From Dehalococcoidia bacterium (GTDB taxonomy: Bacteria; Chloroflexota; Dehalococcoidia; JACVQG01; JAHKAY01), in contig JASLXN010000022.1 of the NCBI GenBank assembly GCA_030740315.1, positions 1-13,670 on the forward strand: a stretch of DNA of 13,670 nt, in the 5' to 3' direction. The position numbers and the translations under genes are program-made. This document shows, piece after piece, positions 1 to 5,748 of the stretch; position 1 is the stretch's first letter; each line of letters begins with the position of its first letter. Under the pieces are notes generated by a model. It was not told the DNA's origin. It saw nothing but the letters and a program-made list of their open reading frames with translations, and searched no databases.

Positions 1-202
1 CTATGAATATCAGGTCAATATCGCCTACGGGAATGAGCAGGAGGTCAAAGAGGCGGGGTGTTATGGCAAATACCAGCCCTGTGCCCACCACGAAAGCCAG
101 GGCGGCTATCGTCAGCCGGCGCCTCAACTCGTTCAGGTGCTGGCCTAGGGTAAGCTGTTTATCTCTGCGGCCTGTGGTCTTTCGGTTTGTCTTCGGCTTC
201 AT
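1..202 (-). CDS. tatC: Sec-independent protein translocase TatC, partial (C-terminus off window)
   Basis: Not an intact ORF; read by hand on the minus strand. From an ATG at 202-200 the frame stays open for 67 codons to the window edge. After a basic N-terminus (about residues 1-16, rich in K, R and T) comes QLTLGQHLNELRRRL, which matches the TatC signature near the first membrane helix (the hallmark H-x-x-E-L-R-x-R). A hydrophobic helix follows (about residues 31-48) and then a periplasmic-loop start with an IPVGDIDL-like stretch. TatC is the multi-spanning receptor of the twin-arginine export system and recognises RR signal peptides with TatB/TatA. The start lies inside the upstream tatA-like gene, giving a 44-nt overlap, so translation is probably coupled. 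Most of the protein (usually about 240-260 residues) lies beyond the left edge. The family call is firm; the exact start is likely because no later ATG precedes the conserved motif. Confidence 0.85.
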   Translation of the reverse strand, partial: MKPKTNRKTTGRRDKQLTLGQHLNELRRRLTIAALAFVVGTGLVFAITPRLFDLLLIPVGDIDLIFI

Positions 203-356
203 CCAGCAGTGCCCTGGTGAACTCCCCTCCCATTTCCTTCATCTCCCGTACCATTTTCCCGGCGCTACGGGCGGTACGGGCCAGCCGCTGGGGACCCAGA
301 ATCAGAAGGGCTATTACCATTACAACCAGCAACTCAGGAGGCCCGATACCCATCAA
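159..356 (-). CDS. tatA: Twin-arginine translocase subunit, TatA length with TatB-like motif
   Basis: A 65-residue protein with one N-terminal membrane helix (about residues 8-20), the hinge LGPQRL (residues 20-25), an amphipathic helix (ARTARSAGKMVREMKEM) and a short charged tail. This is the TatA/B/E architecture. It forms the translocation pore or the receptor complex with TatC, whose gene follows and overlaps it by 44 nt. The motif is TatB-like: a glutamate at residue 8 and LGPQRL, as in E. coli TatB, rather than the FG hinge of TatA. The length is TatA-like, and many organisms outside Proteobacteria use one bifunctional subunit. The start is TTG at 356-354 or ATG at 353-351. A GGTGG Shine-Dalgarno lies 9 nt before the TTG and 12 nt before the ATG. 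A possible extended -10 element (TGATACGAT, 385-377) lies just upstream but is weak. Confidence 0.85.
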   Translation of the reverse strand: MMGIGPPELLVVMVIALLILGPQRLARTARSAGKMVREMKEMGGEFTRALLDEAEDKPKDHRPQR

Positions 357-604
357 ATCAAGCTACCACCTACAGTATCGTATCACATCCTCATTCAGAT
401 AGCCCAAGGATGGAATGTCGCCATGTAGCCCGGCCTTGCTCAAGCGGTGGCCCTCCGTCACTCCACCGGGTTAACGCGTTGCTACAAAATAGGCAACAAC
501 GAGATTCTTCGATATGCTCAGAGTGGCATACATATGTTGTCACCCCTAGCAAAGGGAAGGGGTTCTGGTAGGCAGATTGTAACGCTGACTTCCGAAACGA
601 AGCA
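357..604. other. Non-coding spacer upstream of tatA
   Basis: This 248-bp gap between the methyltransferase stop and the tatA start holds no ORF with convincing coding character. The part nearest tatA (357-390) contains the ribosome binding site and a weak extended -10 on the minus strand. Positions 501-566 hold a degenerate palindromic element described separately. No terminator with a T tail is visible. Confidence 0.6.
501..566. repeat. Degenerate dispersed palindromic repeat
   Basis: The block starts GAGATTCTTCG, continues with GCTCAGAGTGGCATA, and ends in a small hairpin with arms ACCCCT (542-547) and AGGGGT (558-563) around a 10-nt loop. From memory, the reverse complement resembles a widely dispersed intergenic repeat in environmental bacterial genomes, of the form TGTCATTCTGAGC...GAAGAATCTC, with several mismatches. 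This copy therefore looks decayed. No transposase is associated. The family assignment rests on recollection and needs a repeat search. Confidence 0.4.
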
Positions 605-1276
605 CTATCGCGTGTGGGGACCGGGGCAGCGCAGGAGTACGTACCAGTGGTAGCTACCTTTAGCGCCGGGCGCAGAGTAACTGTCGGCCATCTCCCGAAC
701 CTCCTCCATCTCCCACCCCTTAGCTATACGGTACACTTCCCCCTCGTCTGAGTAGTGGTGCAGCACGGCCCTTTCATGCTCCAGGGCATCCCTGGTGTTT
801 ACAAAGGTGCCTGGTTCAATCTCCTCACCCTCACCGTACTTGTAGCTCCGGGTGGACTGCAGGGTCAAGAAAAGATAGCCCCCTCTTGCGATAACCCGGC
901 GCAGGCTATGTATCAAGGCCTCCATGTCCGACAGCGTGTTATGGTAAACCACATTGAAGGCAATGGCCCAGTGAAGATACCCGTTGGGGTAGGGGACGGT
1001 ATTGGCAGGAGCCGTCTTCACCCTAGCCCTGAGTCCCTCCAGTCCCAGCCACCGGCGGCAGCCGGCCACCGCCTGGGGCGAGGGATCACAGGCGTAGGTC
1101 TGAAAACCCTGACCCGCCAGGAAGACGGTGTGACGCCCGGCACCGCAGCCGAAGTCCAACGCCCTCCTCTTGCCCTGCCCCCACAGCCGGGGCGACAGGG
1201 ACGCCACCCGGGAGTCCACCCTCAGCCACCGCTCATCTGTGGCCCCCGTTGCCCAGTAGCTGTCCCATCCGGTCAT
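605..1276 (-). CDS. Class I SAM-dependent methyltransferase
   Basis: A 223-residue soluble protein with a Rossmann-type methyltransferase fold. Motif I is ALDFGCGAGRHTVFLA (residues 39-54), with the SAM-binding D41, G43 and G45. The acidic residue closing strand beta-2 is D64 in YACDPSPQAV. The motif IV region is WAIAFNVVYH (103-112), and beta-5 lies around GGYLFLTL (132-139). The N-terminus has W4, W8 and W17 and the tail has HWYVLLR. The overall form resembles the TehB-like/Methyltransf_11-25 group of small-molecule methyltransferases, but the substrate cannot be read from sequence. It stands alone: the gene downstream is tat after a 248-bp spacer, and upstream is a divergent lipoprotein gene. 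A strong sigma70-type promoter ends 8 nt before the ATG, implying a nearly leaderless transcript. It could also be a TehB-type detoxification enzyme. Confidence 0.8.
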   Translation of the reverse strand: MTGWDSYWATGATDERWLRVDSRVASLSPRLWGQGKRRALDFGCGAGRHTVFLAGQGFQTYACDPSPQAVAGCRRWLGLEGLRARVKTAPANTVPYPNGYLHWAIAFNVVYHNTLSDMEALIHSLRRVIARGGYLFLTLQSTRSYKYGEGEEIEPGTFVNTRDALEHERAVLHHYSDEGEVYRIAKGWEMEEVREMADSYSAPGAKGSYHWYVLLRCPGPHTR

Positions 1277-1284
1277 TGCTCCCG

Positions 1285-1313
1285 ATGATAGGGGGTCTAG
1301 CGGTGGGTGTCAA
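1285..1313 (-). promoter_or_regulatory. Near-consensus sigma70 promoter of the methyltransferase gene
   Basis: On the minus strand TTGACA (1313-1308, perfect -35) is followed by a 17-nt spacer and TATCAT (1290-1285, 5 of 6 matches to the -10). Only 8 nt (CGGGAGCA) separate the -10 from the ATG at 1276. Transcription starting 6-8 nt after the -10 would place the 5' end at or within a couple of nucleotides of the start codon. Confidence 0.7.
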
Positions 1314-1447
1314 CTACACGGGGTGAGGCCCTTTGGAAAGGTAAAGGAAGTGAAATGGTTCGCCGAGCGAACGGGCAGCAGCAACTAAAAGCGTCTCCAG
1401 TCGTTATTTACATCGGGGAAACGCTTTGTTAAGCTGGGAAGTAATTT

Positions 1448-2305
1448 ATGAAGCGAATTGCACTCCCGCTGGTAGCAGTATTCTTGCTGCTATCTGCGGC
1501 CTGCGGCGGGGAGGTCACTCTCTCCGAGCCTTCGGTGGCACCGACCCCCATGCCCGCCCCCGGCGCTTCGGCCATGAAAATCGCAGGCACACCGACGCCG
1601 GTCGGTGGGAGCTTTGCCCAAGCGGATGCCGAAGCCGGGATGGGGGAAGAAAGGCTCATCGTGCGCAACGCATCGCTTAGCCTTCTGGTTTCCGACATGG
1701 GCGACGCCCTAAGCCATATAGAGGCCATGGCGGGACGGTTGGGTGGGTTCGTGGTATCCTCCTCCCGCCGCGAAGACCGGGCGGCCTCCATATCCATCAG
1801 GATTCCAGCCGAGCAGTTCTCCCAGGCTATGGACGAGCTTCGAGGCCTGGCGGAGAGAGTGGAGGACGAGAACACCCAGAGCCGGGATGTCACAGAGGAG
1901 TATGTGGACTTGGAGTCCCGGTTGCGTAACCTGGATGCCAGCGAGGAGCAACTGCTGGGCTTCATGGAGAAGGCTGAGAAGTTAGAGGATGTGGTCAATG
2001 TATTCCGAGAGCTGTCCTCCGTGCGTGAGAGGATAGAGGTCACCCAAGGCCGCATGCAATACTTGGAGCGCACCTCGGCCATGTCGCTCATCAATGTTAA
2101 CCTTAGGCCCGTGTCCAGCCCGGAGCCGGTGGTGAAGCCAGGATGGAGCCTCCAGGAGAATATAAAGAGCGCCCTCCGGGGCCTCTCCTCGGTGGGGCAG
2201 GGACTCGCCTCGGCGGCCATCTGGCTGCTGCTGCTGTCACCGGTGTGGCTGCCCTTACTGCTAATCGTCTTCTTCCTGGGCCGCCGCTTGCGCAAGAAAC
2301 TATAA
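1448..2305 (+). CDS. DUF4349 domain-containing lipoprotein with C-terminal membrane anchor
   Basis: A 285-residue envelope protein. It has a lipoprotein signal peptide (MKR, hydrophobic core, lipobox LSAAC with lipidated C19), then a Pro/Ala/Ser-rich linker to about residue 65. The body (about 70-230) begins EERLIVRNASLSLLV, contains GGFVVSSSRRED and ISIRIPAEQF, and has a long charged helical stretch (about 135-210) likely to form a coiled coil. This is the DUF4349 pattern. A hydrophobic segment (about 254-277) followed by RRLRKKL anchors the C-terminus. The function of DUF4349 is not known. The start is supported by GGGAAG (1436-1441), 6 nt before the ATG. It is probably co-transcribed with the crotonase gene 13 bp downstream. 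It is divergent from the methyltransferase gene, and no convincing promoter was found on this strand. Family call firm, role unknown. Confidence 0.85.
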   Translation: MKRIALPLVAVFLLLSAACGGEVTLSEPSVAPTPMPAPGASAMKIAGTPTPVGGSFAQADAEAGMGEERLIVRNASLSLLVSDMGDALSHIEAMAGRLGGFVVSSSRREDRAASISIRIPAEQFSQAMDELRGLAERVEDENTQSRDVTEEYVDLESRLRNLDASEEQLLGFMEKAEKLEDVVNVFRELSSVRERIEVTQGRMQYLERTSAMSLINVNLRPVSSPEPVVKPGWSLQENIKSALRGLSSVGQGLASAAIWLLLLSPVWLPLLLIVFFLGRRLRKKL

Positions 2306-2318
2306 TAGGAGGTGGAAA

Positions 2319-3116
2319 TTGATAGACTACAGCCGTTACAAGTACATCAAAGTGGACAAGGCGGATGGTATCTGTACCATCACCCTGAACCGTCCAGAGG
2401 CCCTCAATTCCTTTGGCCCCGTTCTTCACCCAGAGTTGGAGGATGTGTTTGAAGATGTGGCCAGAGACGAGGAGGCCAAGGTGGTGGTGCTGACCGGGGA
2501 AGGTAAGGCCTTCTCCGCCGGCGGCGACATCAAGGAAATGCAGAGGCGAATAGTTGACCCCACGGCCCCCCGGGTGGACATCCAGGGCGCTCGCCGCCTC
2601 ATCTACAACCTGCTGGGAGTACAACAGCCAATCATAGCTGCCGTTAACGGCCACGCCGTGGGCCTAGGGGCCACGGTGGCTCTCTTCTGCGACATCGTCA
2701 TAGCAGCCGATAGCGCCCGCATCGGTGACCCCCATGTTAGCGTGGGGCTGGTTGCCGGGGACGGCGGCGCCGTAATCTGGCCGCTCCTTATCGGCATCAA
2801 CAAGGCCAAAGAGCTACTCATGACCGGCGACCTCCTAACCGCTGCTGAGGCGGAGCGCATCGGCCTGATCAACCATGTAGTACCGGCAGACCAGGTGATG
2901 CCTAAGTCAATGGAGCTGGCCAAACGGCTAGCGGGTGGCGCCAGCCAGGCCATACGCTGGACCAAGCTCTCGGTCAATAAAGTGCTACGGGAACGCGTGA
3001 ACCTCGTCCTAGAGACCTCGCTTGGGGTGGAGTTCCTGTCCATGACTATGGATGACCATGCAGAGGCGGTGAACGCTTTCGTGGAGAAGCGTGCCCCGAA
3101 TTTTAAGGGGAGTTAG
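2319..3116 (+). CDS. Enoyl-CoA hydratase/isomerase (crotonase) family protein lacking both hydratase glutamates
   Basis: A 265-residue crotonase-fold protein. The first oxyanion-hole segment is GKAFSAGGDIKEM (residues 62-74) and the second is NGHAVGLGATVALFCDIVIA (110-129); the C-terminus VNAFVEKRAPNFKG is typical. Hand alignment to rat mitochondrial enoyl-CoA hydratase puts T119 where Glu144 should be and H139 (in GDPHVSVGL) where Glu164 should be, so simple hydratase activity is doubtful. D148 in VAGDGG falls where dienoyl-CoA isomerase has a catalytic Asp. Substrate unknown: isomerase, hydrolase or another acyl-CoA reaction. The start is TTG at 2319, supported by a strong AGGAGG (2307-2312) 6 nt upstream; no ATG is better placed. 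It lies 13 bp after the DUF4349 gene, probably in one operon. Its 3' end overlaps the convergent radical SAM gene by 14 bp. Confidence 0.88.
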   Translation: MIDYSRYKYIKVDKADGICTITLNRPEALNSFGPVLHPELEDVFEDVARDEEAKVVVLTGEGKAFSAGGDIKEMQRRIVDPTAPRVDIQGARRLIYNLLGVQQPIIAAVNGHAVGLGATVALFCDIVIAADSARIGDPHVSVGLVAGDGGAVIWPLLIGINKAKELLMTGDLLTAAEAERIGLINHVVPADQVMPKSMELAKRLAGGASQAIRWTKLSVNKVLRERVNLVLETSLGVEFLSMTMDDHAEAVNAFVEKRAPNFKGS

Positions 3117-4182
3117 CCCTCAACCTGTCCAGACGTAGTTCCCGCTTTATGCGGGATATGTCTTGGGAATCAGGCATAAAAGGGAAATCGCGAAAGGGCT
3201 GCCCCGGCCGGTAGCTACCAAAGGGCCTGGTGCAGCCCAGAGCCCCGTCCTCACCAGGACAGCCACCGGTGATGAAGGGCAGGCCGCTGCCTATAGCCCG
3301 GTCTGTTGCCTGAGCGCTTGCCCCTATGCCACTCATAAAACCCCTGGTGTTATATGTCAGATCCCCAGCACCTATCTGGCCGGTCTCCAGCAGATACCTG
3401 GCAAGTTGCAATCGCCGCCATCGCACCAGGCTGGGCCGCTGCCTGCGCCCCATGGCCGAGTCCGGCTCAGGGTAAAACGAGAACAGGTGCGCCCATACCT
3501 GCTGCCCTTTGAGCCGCATGAATAGCTCCACAAGTTCCCGGTCCGTCTCCCCGATACCCACAATGATGTGGCAGCTCACCGTCCACGGTCCGAATAGGTC
3601 CCGGGCGGCCTGGATCACCTCCCAGTAGCGTTCCCACCGGTGTGGCCCTCCGGCACCCCGGCCCTTAGTTCGGTGGAACACCCGGGCACTAGCGGCATCC
3701 AGTCCCACCCCTATACGTCCGACTCCGGCATCCTTGAGCTCCTCCAGCCCCCCTCTGGGTACCAGGGTGGGAGTGATGAGGGCAGAAAGGGGCAAGCCTG
3801 TGGCAGCGGTAATGTTCCGGCTAATCTTAACGGTGTCTCTATAGGCCCTAGGGTGGGTGACCATGGATAGACACACCCGCTTCAGACGCTCCCGGTGGCG
3901 GGCGATGCCCTCCATCAACGCGTCTGTCGACAGTAGAGGCCACTCTACCCTGATGAACGATTTATCCGCCGTCTCCCCAGGGCGACACTGGGCCAGGCCG
4001 CAAAAAGCACAGTTTGCCCGGCAGCCGCCACCGTAGGTGAGGAGGAGGTTGATGCAGGTAAGGCTCACATCCCGGTAGAAACGGCCGTGCCTGAACCCCA
4101 GTGCCATCGCGGCGGCAAGGCTGGTCTGCAGGTAGGCCGGGCTATCCCTCATATGGGAATTTATAGCAGGCAATGTGTCCAA
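3103..4182 (-). CDS. Radical SAM protein B, biotin/lipoyl-synthase-like (LipS-type candidate)
   Basis: A 359-residue radical SAM enzyme. The [4Fe-4S]/SAM motif is CRANCAFC (C54, C58, C61; CX3CX2C), preceded by NLLLTYGGG and followed by GLAQC. Later strands include RIGVGLDAAS (156-165) and CHIIVGIGETD (204-214), as in the BioB-like group. The C-terminus has GGCPGEDGALGCTRPFG with C308 and C317, candidate ligands for an auxiliary cluster. It is the last gene of the lipoate-ligase cluster, 208 bp beyond the small membrane ORF. Two-protein lipoyl synthases (LipS1/LipS2) of biotin-synthase-like radical SAM type, encoded near lipoate ligases, are established in archaea and some bacteria; I infer this is one of the pair but cannot say which. 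The TTG start at 4182 is uncertain (AGAGGA lies about 12 nt upstream; an ATG at 4152 lacks a site). Alternative: a stand-alone radical SAM enzyme of unknown substrate. Confidence 0.75.
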   Translation of the reverse strand: MDTLPAINSHMRDSPAYLQTSLAAAMALGFRHGRFYRDVSLTCINLLLTYGGGCRANCAFCGLAQCRPGETADKSFIRVEWPLLSTDALMEGIARHRERLKRVCLSMVTHPRAYRDTVKISRNITAATGLPLSALITPTLVPRGGLEELKDAGVGRIGVGLDAASARVFHRTKGRGAGGPHRWERYWEVIQAARDLFGPWTVSCHIIVGIGETDRELVELFMRLKGQQVWAHLFSFYPEPDSAMGRRQRPSLVRWRRLQLARYLLETGQIGAGDLTYNTRGFMSGIGASAQATDRAIGSGLPFITGGCPGEDGALGCTRPFGSYRPGQPFRDFPFMPDSQDISRIKRELRLDRLRANSP

Positions 4183-4390
4183 ACCCGTAACTTGTCCTCT
4201 CTTTACGGAATAGCCACCTGTCCCGAAATGTGTGCTGCTCTCTCCATAGCATAGGTAACAAACGGCGGGAAATCAAGCCTGTTTAGGTCGTTTAGGATTG
4301 ATCCTCCTGCCCGCCCGCCGGCGGGCGGGCAGGAGGATGTACACAAATATACATTCACTGGCAATGCGGAAATCCAGGACAGGGCTGGTG
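4183..4390. other. Non-coding spacer inside the lipoyl cluster
   Basis: This 208-bp stretch separates the small membrane ORF from radical SAM gene B on the minus strand. It contains the perfect 38-bp palindrome at 4301-4338 and a purine-rich site (AGAGGA) before radical SAM gene B. An ORF reading through the palindrome (4418-4203) has no recognisable family and I do not call it. If the palindrome ends transcription, gene B would need its own promoter; none stands out. Confidence 0.5.
4301..4338. repeat. Perfect 38-bp GC-rich palindrome
   Basis: The left arm ATCCTCCTGCCCGCCCGCC (4301-4319) is followed directly by its exact reverse complement (4320-4338), giving 19-bp arms with no spacer. No T tract follows on either strand, so it is not a classic intrinsic terminator, although the RNA hairpin would be very stable. 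It could be a REP/MITE-like dispersed element, a transcript-stabilising or attenuating hairpin, or a protein-binding site. No second copy was seen in this window. Confidence 0.85.
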
Positions 4391-4591
4391 TCAGGCCGAG
4401 TGAGGTCGCAGCAGCCATCGTAGCCAGTAATGGAAGTTGATGCCCAGCCCGAAGCCGATGGCCAGATCACCCGTATACAGTATCGCCAGGCCTATGAGCA
4501 GCACTACTGCCACCTCCCGTACCCTGGCCACCCTGCCCACCAGGAAGGAGTGCTGCACCTCCACAAAGCCCCGAAACACCGCCATCAGCAC
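4391..4591 (-). CDS. Small putative membrane protein (66 aa), unrecognised
   Basis: The reading frame starts 15 nt after the lipoate ligase stop, with GTG at 4591 or ATG at 4585 behind a G-rich site (GAGGCGGGGGG). It encodes 66 residues: a short amphipathic N-terminus with VFRGFVEVQHSFLVGRVARV, then a hydrophobic run VAVVLLIGLAILYTGDLAIG that could form one long or two short membrane helices, then WLRWLLRP. Codons end mostly in G or C, like the neighbouring genes, which favours real coding. I recognise no family. The close spacing suggests co-translation with the ligase. It could be a genuine small membrane partner, or the surviving C-terminal piece of a larger membrane protein, with the palindromic element just downstream marking a rearrangement. 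Confidence 0.45.
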   Translation of the reverse strand: MLMAVFRGFVEVQHSFLVGRVARVREVAVVLLIGLAILYTGDLAIGFGLGINFHYWLRWLLRPHSA

Positions 4592-4606
4592 CAGCCCCCC
4601 GCCTCG

Positions 4607-5746
4607 TCACAGCCTGGCGGCCCGACCTTCAGGGGGTATGGTGTGCCCAGAGCGCAGGAAGCAAACTCCCTGGGCGCTGGCATTGGCAGCAGCCTCAAGG
4701 ATGACATCGCTCACCTCTGCAACCGATAACTCCTGAAGACTGTGACCACCATTTAGCTCCGCCCTCACTGCATCCTCCACCACACCCCGCTCCACTGCCG
4801 ACCACCGCAGCCGGGCCTCCAGCCGGTTCAGGGCAACGGCAGAGGCGAAGAAGTCCCCGCTGATAACCAGGTTTTTTATGACATTACCGGCCAAGGACAG
4901 GTGAACCGAAAGCAACCCCGCCTCCGTTTTACGCCGAGCTGTGCCCTCTGTGTCTCGAGGGGGTTGGCGCTGGTATACCCATTCCGATGAAAGGTAATTC
5001 TCACTCTCCAGCCTGGATATCCCCCACACCTCCCCCTCGTCAAAGGGCCGGGGAGACAGGGACACCCCGAAGGCGCGCTCAAAGCCTTCCTTGATGCGCC
5101 TCCGCAGCCAATCGATGGTTACGGGGCGGCCCAACTCACGGGACACGGTGGTCAGCCGGGCCTCCAGGGCGGAGACAGCCCTGTCAGACAGTTTCTCCAC
5201 AGGTATATTGAGCAGGTTCAACATCAGTTGCAGATCCATGTCCGCCAGGAGGCTGCAGTGGAACAGTACCGCCCCGTCATCGTCCGCATGCGCCCCTAAG
5301 CCAGCGATTTTGCGTCCGTCCACCTCCAAGTCGTTCTTTCCCCGCAAAGTCACTTGGATGCCCAGCCCCTCAAGCCCAGACACTATGCCCCGTGACCAGG
5401 TTCTCACGGCCTCCCGCGGGCTAGAAGGGCCGCTGGAAGAGCCATCGGTAGGAGACAATGAAGCGACTACCGCCACACCAAGCTGGCCTGGGCCCATCAT
5501 AATGGCGCCGCCGCCCGTAGGGCGGCGGCTTACCGCAATGCCCCGCCGCCTGCATTCCTCCATACGCACCTCGGCCTCCACATTCTGGAACCGGCCCACC
5601 AAGATGCACTCCGGGGCATATGTATAGAGGCGCAGAGTGGGGGGTGGCTTGTGAACACCGTGGTAGGCGGACATCAGCCACTCGTCAGCGGCCAGGCCGT
5701 AGCTGGCTGAAACGCCATCATCGGCGATATAGCGCCACTGCTCCAC
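4607..5746 (-). CDS. lplA: Lipoate-protein ligase A family protein with C-terminal accessory domain
   Basis: A 379-residue ligase of the BPL/LplA fold. The N-terminal catalytic domain (about residues 1-225) carries RRPTGGGAIM (74-83), the lipoyl-AMP binding loop, and KNDLEVDGRKIAG (137-149), whose K146 matches the conserved lysine. The C-terminal part (about 240-360) has YLSSEWVYQR and GLLSVHLSLAGNVIKNLVISGDF, resembling the LplA accessory domain, so both halves that are separate LplA and LplB proteins in some archaea are fused here. It would activate octanoate or lipoate with ATP and load it on a carrier such as GcvH or an E2. The start is GTG at 5746, with GGAGGAG about 7 nt upstream. It follows radical SAM gene A by 2 bp and the small membrane ORF follows it, so it lies within one operon. 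Strong family call; octanoyl versus lipoyl preference unknown. Confidence 0.88.
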   Translation of the reverse strand: MEQWRYIADDGVSASYGLAADEWLMSAYHGVHKPPPTLRLYTYAPECILVGRFQNVEAEVRMEECRRRGIAVSRRPTGGGAIMMGPGQLGVAVVASLSPTDGSSSGPSSPREAVRTWSRGIVSGLEGLGIQVTLRGKNDLEVDGRKIAGLGAHADDDGAVLFHCSLLADMDLQLMLNLLNIPVEKLSDRAVSALEARLTTVSRELGRPVTIDWLRRRIKEGFERAFGVSLSPRPFDEGEVWGISRLESENYLSSEWVYQRQPPRDTEGTARRKTEAGLLSVHLSLAGNVIKNLVISGDFFASAVALNRLEARLRWSAVERGVVEDAVRAELNGGHSLQELSVAEVSDVILEAAANASAQGVCFLRSGHTIPPEGRAARL

Positions 5747-5748
5747 CT

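Noticed and set aside
755..1288. Plus-strand ORF opposite the methyltransferase
   Set aside because: Pro/Gly/Arg-rich with no motif; the minus strand has a clear SAM-binding motif.
1407..1435. TTTACA-17-TAAGCT as promoter of the DUF4349 gene
   Set aside because: The -10 is poor and the start site would lie after the GGGAAG ribosome binding site.
1429..2295. Long antisense ORF (288 codons) covering the DUF4349 gene
   Set aside because: Ser/Arg-rich translation without domains, typical of the shadow of a G/C-ending coding strand; the plus strand has a signal peptide, a ribosome binding site and a recognised domain.
2301..2306. Perfect TATAAT just before the crotonase gene
   Set aside because: No -35 at a suitable distance, it overlaps the stop codon of the DUF4349 gene, and its start site would fall within the ribosome binding site.
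4203..4418. Minus-strand ORF of 71 codons between the small membrane ORF and radical SAM gene B
   Set aside because: It reads through the perfect palindrome, has low-complexity composition there, and shows no family resemblance. It does end just before a purine-rich site, so a real gene is not fully excluded.
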